A DNA stretch of 64,000 bases from Planobispora longispora (GTDB lineage Bacteria > Actinomycetota > Actinomycetes > Streptosporangiales > Streptosporangiaceae): the NCBI RefSeq assembly GCF_016863135.1, contig NZ_BOOH01000044.1:1-64000 (forward strand), given 5' to 3'. Within the stretch, counting starts at the first letter, position 1, and each line of letters begins with the position of its first letter. The notes under the pieces are model-generated. The model was not told where the DNA came from and did not search any database. It saw only the letters and a list, made by a program, of their open reading frames with translations. This document shows, piece after piece, positions 42,027 to 52,244 of the stretch. A program made the translations under genes and the position numbers.

Positions 42027-43691
<1,665 letters not shown>

Positions 43692-43750
43692 GCCTTCTAG
43701 CTTAGGGCCTGTCGCCATGCCCTCGCTCGCCCAGCGCAGGAGGAACGGGG

Positions 43751-45046
43751 TCAGCCCGGGGCCGCGGCCGGGGCTCCGGGTGGGCGGGCCGGGGGGACGA
43801 CGGGGAGACAGACGCGGTCCCGGCCGAGTTCCTTGGCCCGGTAGAGGGCCAGGTCTGCCGCCGCGAGCAGCTCGATGAGGTCGTCTCCGTGGACGTTCAT
43901 GATGGCGACGCCGGTCGAGACCGTCACGCTGAGCATGACCTCGTCCACGGGGACCGCCATCCGGGCGATGCGGGATCTCAGACGCTCCGCCACCCTCCGC
44001 GCCTCGACGCCGTCGGCCCGGGGCAGCAGGACCACGAACTCCTCCCCGCCGAACCGGCCCACCACGTCGTAGTCACGCAGCTGGCTGCGGAGCATGGCGG
44101 CCACCCCGATCAGGACCTGATCTCCGATCAGGTGACCGTGGTTGTCGTTGACCCGCTTGAAATGGTCGATGTCGATGATCAGAAGTGCCAGGGTCTCCCC
44201 GGTGCGCCGGGCCCGGCCGATCTCGGTGTCGGCCTCCCGTTGCCAGGCGGCGGCGTTGAGCAGGCCGGTCTTCGCGTCCGTCCGGGCCGCGGCCTGGAGC
44301 TGGGCGTGCAGGAGGCTCCGCTGGAGCAGGACCACCGGCGGCAGCGCCAGCAGCAGCAGCGGCAGGCCGATCCCGCAGGTGACGGCCACGAGGACGCCGA
44401 GGCAGAGCTCCACCACGTCGAGGGTCAGGCTCTCGCGATCCCACAGCACCTCGCGCCAGCTGCTCTCGGGATCGGCGGTGTGCGCGGCCACGGCGATGAG
44501 CCCGGTGTTGAGCACGGTGAACACCACGGCGCAGCCGATCGCCACGAGGATCGGCCCTCCGACGCCGATGGTCAGCTCGGACGGATCACCGACGCCCAGG
44601 TGGAACAGGGTCGAGGTGACGTAGCCCGCCAGCCCGATCGCGGCCGAGCTGAAGACCCTCCGGTAGAGAACCGTCTCGCGTACCCGTTTCTGGATCAGGA
44701 TCTGCAGGGGGATGGGCGCGAGAAGCGCGTAGACCGGTGGAAGCAGCAGGGCCACCGGGAGCCACCAGGCGGACAGCAGGTCGCGGGAGACCCCCGCGGG
44801 CATGCCCAGCCGCCGCGTCGCCTCGATGCAGACCGCCCCGCACAACACCAGCGCCGTGAACGTCAGGACGTCGGCCCCGCGCACGACGCTCGTCGCGGCG
44901 GAGAACGCGAGCACGACCAGGCCGAGCGTCACGACCCCGCAGAGGTAGACGACCAGCGGGCGGCGCTGCCCGAGCAGCGGCCACCGGTCGGCCAGGGTCA
45001 CCACGCCTTCACGTGGCTTGACCGAGGTGTGACTGGACACCGCCAT
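43751..45046 (-). CDS. Membrane diguanylate cyclase (GGDEF)
   Basis: A 431-residue protein with about six membrane helices (residues 30-250) and a C-terminal GGDEF domain. The active-site loop is FGGEEFVVL, and the RDYD five residues before it forms an intact product-inhibition site. IIDIDHFKRVNDNHGH is the metal/nucleotide motif. It should make cyclic di-GMP, which controls development in related actinomycetes. ATG 45046 has AGAGGGGG upstream. Confidence 0.92.
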   Translation of the reverse strand: MAVSSHTSVKPREGVVTLADRWPLLGQRRPLVVYLCGVVTLGLVVLAFSAATSVVRGADVLTFTALVLCGAVCIEATRRLGMPAGVSRDLLSAWWLPVALLLPPVYALLAPIPLQILIQKRVRETVLYRRVFSSAAIGLAGYVTSTLFHLGVGDPSELTIGVGGPILVAIGCAVVFTVLNTGLIAVAAHTADPESSWREVLWDRESLTLDVVELCLGVLVAVTCGIGLPLLLLALPPVVLLQRSLLHAQLQAAARTDAKTGLLNAAAWQREADTEIGRARRTGETLALLIIDIDHFKRVNDNHGHLIGDQVLIGVAAMLRSQLRDYDVVGRFGGEEFVVLLPRADGVEARRVAERLRSRIARMAVPVDEVMLSVTVSTGVAIMNVHGDDLIELLAAADLALYRAKELGRDRVCLPVVPPARPPGAPAAAPG

Positions 45047-45438
45047 GCCGCCCCCCTCTTTGACTAACGATGTGTAACACAATAGTTGCGGAGTGTGCGT
45101 CACGCGATGGGAACGGATACCTTTACGAAGTGGACTGACCTCGGTCGGCCCATGATTGGAAACCGCTCTCTCCGCGAGCGGTCCGCCAGGGAAAGGAGCA
45201 GCCATGCTGCGGGGCGTAACCTGGATCTGACAGGTGCCTCGGCGTCTGACATGCGCACGGCCATCGGCCGATCCCGCGGTGCCGCCGCCCTTCACCCGGT
45301 GAGGCACCGGCCGCGCCGGCCGATGCCTCCTCCCCTGCGTAGTCCTTCGTTCCGGCCCTTGGCTCCTGCCGACTCCTGCGACGGCCTCTGCGGCTGACAG
45401 CCCCGACGGCCCTCGCGGCTGACGACCCCGACGGCTCC
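45047..45438. other. Gene-free spacer upstream of diguanylate cyclase
   Basis: About 390 bases with no conventional gene. ACCGCTC (45162-45168) / GAGCGGT (45176-45182) form a hairpin, followed by AAAGGAG and an eight-codon frame MLRGVTWI on the plus strand, with nothing obvious downstream for it to lead into. The stretch 45380-45438 holds degraded units of the repeat that follows. Confidence 0.45.
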
Positions 45439-45544
45439 TGCGACGGTCCCTACGGCTGACGGCTCCTGCGGGTAGCGTGCCGCGATGGCCAGCGCAGCCG
45501 CTCCCACCCTGCGACGGTCCCTACGGCTGACGGGCTCCTGCGGG
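45439..45544. repeat. 34-bp direct repeat beyond ssb
   Basis: The word TGCGACGGTCCCTACGGCTG, continuing into ACGG(G)CTCCTGCGGG, occurs at 45439-45472 and 45510-45544. Related shorter CGGCTGAC units extend back to about 45388. The second copy ends two bases before the ssb stop codon (45547-45549). Confidence 0.8.
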
Positions 45545-45546
45545 GG

Positions 45547-46326
45547 TCAGGCGGCCGTCCGCGTGTCAACGGGCCACGGCACGTCATCCTTGCCCGCCCA
45601 GGGGATCACCTGCGCGCCCGCCTCCGCGACGTCCACACCGTCCGCACCGCCGTCCGGAGTGTCGACGCCCTCCGCGGTGTCCGCACCGCCGTTCGAGGTG
45701 TCCGTCCCGTCTGAGATGTCCGCCCCGCCATCCGCGCCCTCGCCGGGCCGGCTCCCGCCACCGGTCTCGGCGTCCATGCCGGTGACGGTCGTTCCTCCGC
45801 CCGCCGCGTCCCCGGAACCACCGTCCCCGCCCGTCGTCGTCATGGACGGCTGCCGGGCGTCCGCGCGCCACGACGTCCCGGGGGCGGCTCCGCCCAGTGC
45901 CCAGTCGTGGGTCTCGCGGTCCAGCTCGCTCCGCTCGCCCTGCCCCAGCGCCGGGACCACGCCACCCCGCTGCGGCTTGCTGAACACGCCGATCCCCCAG
46001 CGCAGGTCGTGACCGAGCGAGTTGGCCTCCACCTCCGCCATGAACCGGCGCTCACCCTCGTGGACGAACTCGCGGATGCGCAGCCGCCCCTGGACCACGA
46101 CCGGCTGGCCCACCCGGACGGACTGGGCGACGTTGTCCGCCAGCCCCCGGAAGCAGCGCACCCCGAAGTAGGTCGTCTCCCCGTCGCGCCACTGCTGGTT
46201 CTCCCGGTCGAAGTGACGGCTGGTCGAGGCCACTTTGAGCGAGGTGACCCGCGACCCGTCGGCGAAGGTGTGCTGGCGCGGCGGAGCCGCGACGTTACCG
46301 GTCAGCGTGACGTAGATGTCGTTCAT
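45547..46326 (-). CDS. ssb: Single-stranded DNA-binding protein, atypical C-terminus
   Basis: A 259-residue SSB. The OB-fold occupies residues 1-115 (IYVTLTGNVAAPPRQHTFAD, YFGVRCFRGLADNVAQSV, VVVQGRLRIREF). A long Gly/Asp/Thr-rich tail follows. The usual acidic DDDIPF-type tip that recruits repair proteins is absent from the extreme C-terminus; instead KDDVPWP lies ten residues inside. It resembles SsbB-type paralogues linked to sporulation rather than the replicative SSB. It follows the GTPase pair. Confidence 0.88.
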   Translation of the reverse strand: MNDIYVTLTGNVAAPPRQHTFADGSRVTSLKVASTSRHFDRENQQWRDGETTYFGVRCFRGLADNVAQSVRVGQPVVVQGRLRIREFVHEGERRFMAEVEANSLGHDLRWGIGVFSKPQRGGVVPALGQGERSELDRETHDWALGGAAPGTSWRADARQPSMTTTGGDGGSGDAAGGGTTVTGMDAETGGGSRPGEGADGGADISDGTDTSNGGADTAEGVDTPDGGADGVDVAEAGAQVIPWAGKDDVPWPVDTRTAA

Positions 46327-46505
46327 CGAATCGTGCCTCCCATGAGAGCGGGCGGGCTGCCCGCGATGTCAGAGACACGATGGCTCGCGTGGTCCAGGGC
46401 ACGGCTCCCCGAACGACGATCTGTGGACGGCCGGGCGCCCCCGGAAGGAGCTGTGGACAGCTCGCTTCCCGACACAGGGGAAGCGCGTCAGGGAACTCCC
46501 CGCCT

Positions 46506-46610
46506 GGCGTCAGCCGCGCACGCCACCCACCGCCGTACGGGACTCACCGCATCGGCTTCCCGCACCCGGCGTCAGCCGCGCACGCTCCGCACCGCCGTGT
46601 AGAACTCGTT
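46506..46610. repeat. 62-bp duplication of GTPase 3' end
   Basis: GGCGTCAGCCGCGCACGC occurs at 46506 and 46568; the following 20 or so bases are also similar. The second copy is the real end of the minus-strand GTPase gene with its stop codon (46572-46574), and the first is a diverged downstream duplicate. The rest of the 245-base spacer to ssb holds no other gene. Confidence 0.7.
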
Positions 46611-48236
46611 GTAGCGGGCCAGTTCCCGTTCGACCGGCTCGATCACCATGCTCTCGGCGGTCGTGCCGACCCTGCGGCGCATCTCGCGCTCGAGCCGGTC
46701 GCGCTCCTGGCCGGCTCCGAGCACCACGAAGTTCCGGCTGGCCATGGCGGTGAGCAGGCCGAGGCCGAGGACCGCGACCATCATCAGGCCGACCCACGGC
46801 AGCGAGGACGCGTCGCCGAACGCCTCCAGGTTCGCGGGAAGCTCGCCGACCTCGAAGACGCCGTAGGCGAGGGCCGTGCCGACCCACGCGAGCCCGGCCA
46901 CGAACAGCAGGACCAGCAGGTACTGCCAGGCGAGGAGGGCCCGCCACCACGCCGGGACCCGGTCGAGCGAGGGGGCCACCTCGGTCAGCTCCTCCGAGAG
47001 CACCTGCGGCAGCTGCGCCGAACGGGAGCGCGCGGCGTCGCGGACGCCGTTCTGCCAGGTCTCGTGCATCCCGCCGGTGAGCCCGTCGGCCAGGGCCTGG
47101 ATCGCGTTGTCCACCTCGGCGGGCTGCGCGGTCACCGCGCCGCCGGTCAGCCCCCGGATCTCGTCCTTGATGTCACCCAGGTTCAGGCTGTTCAGCGGGT
47201 CGGAGCGGAGCCGGGCCGCCCAGCGGGCGTACGGCCAGCCGACCCACTCGACGGACCGCACGCCGTACACGTTCTCCAGCGCCTCGCCGACGGCCGGCAC
47301 CCCGACGGCGTCGCAGAGGGCGTCGGTCAGGCCGATCCGGCGGGCGTCGTCGATGGCCACCGGCGGGGGCGGGGCGTCCTCGTCGGGAACGACCTCCGCC
47401 AGGCGCCGGGTCAGCCGGTCGAGGTCCGCCTCCAGGCGCTGGATCGCCGCCCTGCGCCTGGCCACGGTGTCGGCGAGGACCGCCTTGAGGTTGTCCACGC
47501 CCTTGCCCGTGGTCGCCGAGGTGGTCACGATCGTGGGGTGCTCGACGCCCTCCCGGCGGAGCAGGTCCTCCAGGTCGGCGACGCACTCGGCCAGCTCCTC
47601 CGGGGCGAGCCGGTCGGCCTGGTTGAGCACGAAGATCGTCACCGCGTCGTGCCCGGCCAGCTCGGTCACGTAGCGGCGGTGGGTGGAGGCGTCGGCGTAC
47701 TTCTGCGGGTCGAGGACCCACACGATGAGGTCGGCGACCTGGATGAGCCGATCGGCCTCGGTGTCGGTGAGCGCCCGGATGGAGTCGTGGTCGGGCAGGT
47801 CGAGCAGGATCAGCCCGTGGAGCCGGCTCTCGCCCTTGTCCAGCGCGCTGGCCCTGGCGAAGCGGTGCCGCCACTGGATCTGCAGCCAGTCGAGCAGCGG
47901 TCCGGCGCCCTCCAGCCCCCAGACGCAGGCGTGGGTGCGCGCCGTGGTGGGACGGCGCACGCCGGTCGGCGAGAGGTCGAGCCCGGAGACCGAGTTGAAC
48001 AGCGAGGATTTGCCGCTGCCCGTGCCTCCGGCGAGGGCGACCACCGTGTGGTCGGAGGAGAGCTTGAGCCGGTCGCCCGCGCGGAGCAGCAGCTGGCCCG
48101 ACTCGGTGAGGAGTTTGGGATCGACCCGGCCCGGTCCCAGCTCAACGATCTTGGCCAGCGCCGCGAGCCTGCTGCCGAGACCTTGACGCGCCGGGGTGAT
48201 GCCGCTCGGAGGGGTGATACCGATGGTGCTGCTCAT
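46572..48236 (-). CDS. Dynamin-like GTPase (DynB/YfjP type)
   Basis: A 554-residue GTPase. The P-loop is GGTGSGKSS, switch motif LLDLPDHDS, and specificity motif LNQAD. A helical region follows, then two membrane helices (about 415-445 and 460-485) and a short cytosolic tail. Together with the next gene it matches the paired dynamin-like proteins that support sporulation septation in Streptomyces (DynA/DynB); this assignment is by architecture. It overlaps the upstream GTPase gene by four bases. Confidence 0.82.
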   Translation of the reverse strand: MSSTIGITPPSGITPARQGLGSRLAALAKIVELGPGRVDPKLLTESGQLLLRAGDRLKLSSDHTVVALAGGTGSGKSSLFNSVSGLDLSPTGVRRPTTARTHACVWGLEGAGPLLDWLQIQWRHRFARASALDKGESRLHGLILLDLPDHDSIRALTDTEADRLIQVADLIVWVLDPQKYADASTHRRYVTELAGHDAVTIFVLNQADRLAPEELAECVADLEDLLRREGVEHPTIVTTSATTGKGVDNLKAVLADTVARRRAAIQRLEADLDRLTRRLAEVVPDEDAPPPPVAIDDARRIGLTDALCDAVGVPAVGEALENVYGVRSVEWVGWPYARWAARLRSDPLNSLNLGDIKDEIRGLTGGAVTAQPAEVDNAIQALADGLTGGMHETWQNGVRDAARSRSAQLPQVLSEELTEVAPSLDRVPAWWRALLAWQYLLVLLFVAGLAWVGTALAYGVFEVGELPANLEAFGDASSLPWVGLMMVAVLGLGLLTAMASRNFVVLGAGQERDRLEREMRRRVGTTAESMVIEPVERELARYNEFYTAVRSVRG

Positions 48237-50632
48237 CGCGCGACCTCGAGGTTGTACGTTGCCTGGTAAAGGCGGGTGGCGGCGGATTCGTCAGGAATGC
48301 CTGCGCCGTCGAGGACCTGGATGTAGCGCGACGTCTCGTCGTCGAACAGCATGCCGATCCTGGCCCTGAGGTCACTGCGGGCCTTGGCCCCGATGTTGCG
48401 CAGGGACTCGGCGCCGAACAGCGCGTGCAGCAGCCGCTGGGGCAGCGCGCCCTTGCCCTCGGACTCGGCGGCGCCGTACCCCAGCAGCCCGACCGCGAAG
48501 ATCACCGCCAGGGACTCCACGTCGAACGAGATGAGCCTGGTCACCGCCCGCTTGGTCACGCCTTCGGTGCGGATCAGCTGGACGAGGTGGTCCTGCCAGG
48601 CGGCCACGGTCCGGTTGGTCCTGCGCAGAAGCTCATCGGAGGGACGGCTGAGGCCGGGGGCGAGCGCCAGGGTCTCGGCCGCCCCGGGACGGTGCTGCCA
48701 CCGCGACACGGTCTCCTCGGCCGCCCGCTGCGCCGCCGAGACGATGACCGACTCGAGCCCGGTCCGCAGGGCGGTCTTCAGCGCGTTGAGCCGCTCGGGC
48801 CCCTGCCGGCTCGCCTTGCCGGCGAACCGGCCGGGCTTACGCAGACGCAGGGTCCGCATGAGGTCGCCCGACCCGGCGAAGTCCTGCCACCGGGCGAGCA
48901 TCTCCCCGCGGAGCAGCGAGCCGTTCCGCGTCGCCTTGTCGATCTCCGCCAGCGCGGCGGTGTAGGCGGCGTCCACGTCGCCGCGGAGCTGGCCCCTGAT
49001 GGCCACCTGGGCCTCCAGCTGCCTGGCCAGGGCCGGGACCCTGGTCCGGAAGCTGTCGAGGGCTCCGTTCAGCGTCGCCCGCACGGCCTGCGTCCGGCGC
49101 TGATCGTCCACCGAGAGCTCGGCCAGCCAGAGCCGCAGCTCGGTGATCTCGTGGTCGGGGAGCATGCCGTCGACGACCTTGCTCTCGTCGATGACGAACC
49201 GCTCGACCTCGCCGAGGCCGTACTCGGTGAGCATCCGGACGAAGTGCTTGGTGACCACCTCGCGCGACTTGGGGGGAACCCGGGAGAGCACGATCGCCAG
49301 CCGGGCGCCGCGCTCCTTGGCCAGCCGGAGCAGTCTCCAGGCGGGGGCGTCGGCGTAGCGGGCGGCGGTGGTGACGAAGATCCACAGGTCGGCCGCGTCG
49401 AGCATGCGGTGGGCGATCTCGTGGTGCTCCTCGACGACCGAGTCGATGTCGGGGGTGTCGAGCAGCGCCACGCCCTGGGGAAGGCGCTCGGTGGAGACGA
49501 GCACGAGCCCGTCGAGCCCCGGCTTGGCGCCGGGAGCCTGCCTGCGCTCCAGGCTGCCGAGCAGGCCGCCCTCGGCGAACCACTCGTGGTCGTCGGGGTG
49601 GCAGGCGAGGACCGGCGTTCCCGTGGTCGGACGGCGCACGCCGGTCGCGCTGACCTTCGCGTTGGCGAGGGTGTTGAGCAGCGTGGACTTCCCGGCGCCG
49701 GTGGACCCCGCGATGACGATGAGCGCCGGCGCGGTGCTGGTGTGGACCCGGGGGATCACGTAGTCGTCGAGCTGCGTCAGGATCTCGGTCTGGGCCCGCC
49801 TGGCCTCCTCGGCGCCGGGGAGGTCCAGGCCGAAGCTGAGATCGGTGACGCTCTCCCGCAGCCCCGTGAGGGCGTTGGTCAGCGCCTCGGAGACCTCCTC
49901 GGGCAGCGGCGTCTCCCGGACCCAGTCTCCGGTCGCCCAGGCTTCGCTCTCCCCCGCCTCGTCCTCGTCCTGATCCGCCTCGGTCCCGTCCTCGCCTGAC
50001 GCGGTCTCGTCCTCGCCCGCGTTGATCCCGTCCTGATCCGTCTCGGCCTCGCCCCGGTCCTCGGCGGGCTCGGCGGGCTCGGCGTCCCCGGAGCGTCCCT
50101 CCTCGGTCTCGTCCCGGTCCTCCCCGGAGGAGGCGACGACCGTCCCGGACGCCTCACCGGAGCCTCCGGCCGGGTCTGCGGGGTCGTCCTCGCGGGAGAC
50201 GCGATCGTGCTCCGGCACGGCCGGATCCTGATCGTCCCGGTCCTCGGCGGGCTCGGCGTCCCCGGGGCGCCCCTCCTCGGCGGCCGCCTCGGGATCGTCC
50301 GCGTCGCCCGCAGGATCGGCGGAAAGCCCCTCATCACCGGGAGGCGTCCCATCGCCCGAGAACACCCGGCCGTTCGAGAGCGTCTCGTCCTCTCCGCCGC
50401 GAGCGGCGGGGGACTCCTCACCCTCGGCGGCCGGCCCCTCGCCTGCGGTGGGGGACGCCTCGTCGTGGACGGAGACCAGATCGTCGTCGCGGATGGCGCG
50501 GAAGGTCACGGTCTGTTCACCCGGGGCTTCGGAGTGGTCCGGGGAGGGGTCTCCCGACCCTTCCCGAGGGGCGTCGCCGAGTGCGTGGTCGCCCTCGCCC
50601 GGGGGCGCGGGCCTGTTGGCAGCCGATTTCAC
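48233..50632 (-). CDS. Dynamin-like GTPase with acidic N-terminal extension (DynA type)
   Basis: A 799-residue protein. Residues 1-225 are an Asp/Glu/Gly-rich disordered extension; the GTPase domain has GSTGAGKST, LLDTPDIDSV and IVLSRVPPK. A long helical stalk follows, with one hydrophobic segment (SLAVIFAVGLLGYGAA) near residue 730. GTG 50632 overlaps the cobA stop (GTGA) and has GGAG nine bases upstream. Pairs with the next GTPase; predicted membrane-remodelling complex. Confidence 0.8.
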   Translation of the reverse strand: MKSAANRPAPPGEGDHALGDAPREGSGDPSPDHSEAPGEQTVTFRAIRDDDLVSVHDEASPTAGEGPAAEGEESPAARGGEDETLSNGRVFSGDGTPPGDEGLSADPAGDADDPEAAAEEGRPGDAEPAEDRDDQDPAVPEHDRVSREDDPADPAGGSGEASGTVVASSGEDRDETEEGRSGDAEPAEPAEDRGEAETDQDGINAGEDETASGEDGTEADQDEDEAGESEAWATGDWVRETPLPEEVSEALTNALTGLRESVTDLSFGLDLPGAEEARRAQTEILTQLDDYVIPRVHTSTAPALIVIAGSTGAGKSTLLNTLANAKVSATGVRRPTTGTPVLACHPDDHEWFAEGGLLGSLERRQAPGAKPGLDGLVLVSTERLPQGVALLDTPDIDSVVEEHHEIAHRMLDAADLWIFVTTAARYADAPAWRLLRLAKERGARLAIVLSRVPPKSREVVTKHFVRMLTEYGLGEVERFVIDESKVVDGMLPDHEITELRLWLAELSVDDQRRTQAVRATLNGALDSFRTRVPALARQLEAQVAIRGQLRGDVDAAYTAALAEIDKATRNGSLLRGEMLARWQDFAGSGDLMRTLRLRKPGRFAGKASRQGPERLNALKTALRTGLESVIVSAAQRAAEETVSRWQHRPGAAETLALAPGLSRPSDELLRRTNRTVAAWQDHLVQLIRTEGVTKRAVTRLISFDVESLAVIFAVGLLGYGAAESEGKGALPQRLLHALFGAESLRNIGAKARSDLRARIGMLFDDETSRYIQVLDGAGIPDESAATRLYQATYNLEVAR

Positions 50633-51861
50633 GGAATGCGCTCCGCTCGAACCATCTCGACCTCCTGGCCGACCTTCACGACGTCGCCGACGATCACGAT
50701 CGCCGGTGGCCGAATCCCAGCCGCGGTCACGCGCTCCGCCACGGTGGACAGCGTGGCGTAAAGAGCTCGCTGGGTGGGAAGAGTACCGTCCTGTACCACC
50801 ATTACGGGAGTTTCCGGTGAACGTCCTTCGTAGATCAGTGTCTCGGCGATCACCGCGATCCGCTCGACCGCCATCATGAGGATCAAGGTCCCCGCTGACC
50901 GCGCCAGGTTCGGCCAGTCAACGGTGGAGGCGGGGTCGCCCGGGGGAACATGGACCGAAATCACGTGGAATTCCTGGCTGACACCGCGATGCGTCACCGG
51001 CACGCCCGCCGCCGCGGGCACCGCGACCGGGCTGGTGATCCCCGGGACGACGGTGACCGGGATGCCCTCGCGGGCGCAGGCGAGCATCTCCTCACCGCCC
51101 CGGCCGAAGACGAAGGGGTCGCCGCCCTTGAGGCGGACCACGAACTTGCCCTGCTTGGCGTGCTCGACGATCAGCTCGTTGATCCGCTCCTGGGCCATGT
51201 AACGGCCGTAGGGGATCTTCGCCGCGTCGATCAGCTCCACGTCCGGGGAGAGCTCGTCGAGCAGGCCCTGCGGAGCGAGACGGTCGGCGATGACCACGTC
51301 GGCCTGGGCGAGCAGCTGCCGGCCGCGGACCGTGATCAGCCCGGGGTCGCCGGGGCCGCCCCCGACGAGGGCGACGCCGACGGGCTTGGTGCGGTTGCGC
51401 CGGGCCTCGACCGTGCCGTCGCGCAGGGCCTCCACCACGGCGTCCCGGATCCCGGCCGCCCGCCGGGGGTCGCCGCCCGCGGAGATCGCCACGCCGATCT
51501 CGCCCACCCGCCCGCTGGCGGGGGTCCATGCGGCCGAGGCGTCCCTGTCGTCGGCGCGCACGCACCAGATCCGCTTGGCCTCGGCCTCGGCGGCGATCGC
51601 GGTGTTCACCGCCCTGTCGTCGGTGCAGGCCTGCACCAGCCAGGCCCCGTCCACGTCTCCCACCTGGTACGGCCTGGCCTCCCAGGTCACGCGCCCGCTG
51701 GCGATGAGGTCGTCGAGTGCGTGCGTGACGCTCGTCGAGACGATGGTGACCAGGGCTCCGGCCTCCAGCAGGGCCGGCACGCGCCGCTGCGCGACGCGGC
51801 CTCCGCCGACGACGAGAACGCGCCGCCCGGAGAGACGCAGACCAAGCAGGTAGGGCGACAT
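50629..51861 (-). CDS. cobA: Uroporphyrinogen-III C-methyltransferase fused to siroheme-synthase-like domain
   Basis: A 410-residue CysG-like fusion. The N-terminal Rossmann part (RVLVVGGGRVAQRRVPALL) corresponds to precorrin-2 dehydrogenase; residues about 160-400 are the SAM-dependent methyltransferase: VGGGPGDPGLITVRG, RLKGGDPFVFGRGGEE and VVPGITSPVAVPAAAGVPVT. It makes precorrin-2 for siroheme and cobalamin. It follows cobT in the same direction and its stop overlaps the GTPase start. Confidence 0.92.
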   Translation of the reverse strand: MSPYLLGLRLSGRRVLVVGGGRVAQRRVPALLEAGALVTIVSTSVTHALDDLIASGRVTWEARPYQVGDVDGAWLVQACTDDRAVNTAIAAEAEAKRIWCVRADDRDASAAWTPASGRVGEIGVAISAGGDPRRAAGIRDAVVEALRDGTVEARRNRTKPVGVALVGGGPGDPGLITVRGRQLLAQADVVIADRLAPQGLLDELSPDVELIDAAKIPYGRYMAQERINELIVEHAKQGKFVVRLKGGDPFVFGRGGEEMLACAREGIPVTVVPGITSPVAVPAAAGVPVTHRGVSQEFHVISVHVPPGDPASTVDWPNLARSAGTLILMMAVERIAVIAETLIYEGRSPETPVMVVQDGTLPTQRALYATLSTVAERVTAAGIRPPAIVIVGDVVKVGQEVEMVRAERIP

Positions 51862-51941
51862 GGCGACAGATCTCCTGTTCGCGACGAACGGTGAAGCAGG
51901 GCGTGTTAGGAGGTAAACCTACCGGCTAACCTCGCGTCATT

Positions 51942-51972
51942 TGATGTCACTGTGTTAACAAGCTTGACATCA
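51942..51972. promoter_or_regulatory. Inverted repeat upstream of cobA
   Basis: TGATGTCA (51942-51949) and TGACATCA (51965-51972) are 15 bases apart in an AT-rich patch about 80 bases before the cobA start. It may be an operator. I could not recognise a cobalamin riboswitch in 51862-52094. Confidence 0.5.
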
Positions 51973-52094
51973 TCAGGTCTCCGAAGAGCCGGAATGGTGT
52001 CAAGTCGTCCGCGCCGGCCCGGGTCGTGACCTTCCGAGTGGCAATCACCCAGGTCGTACCCCGGCCGGCCCCGCCGGAGCGGCCGGCCCGGCCG

Positions 52095-52244
52095 GGTTTC
52101 CCGGTCGGAACCCCTCCCCGGCTCCCCGGTCGGGACTCGCTCTCGAATGCCCGGCCGGAACTCCTTCCCGACTGCCCGGTCAGGACTCCTTCCCGACTGC
52201 CCGGTCAGGACTCCTTCTCGACTGCCCGGTCAGGACTCCTTCTC
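52095..52244. repeat. Six 25-bp copies of the cobT 3' end
   Basis: Exact 25-base periodicity from 52095 to 52244. The unit next to the gene (52220-52244) contains the cobT stop (52230-52232); the next is identical, the third differs by one base, and the fourth to sixth diverge progressively away from the gene. Confidence 0.92.

Noticed and set aside
45047-45300. Cyclic-di-GMP or cyclic-di-AMP riboswitch near the diguanylate cyclase
   Set aside because: No consensus core recognised, and the hairpin with its short frame is on the strand opposite to the cyclase gene.
51862-52094. Cobalamin riboswitch upstream of cobA
   Set aside because: I could not find the B12-box-like or core consensus segments on the minus strand; an inverted repeat is the only clear element.
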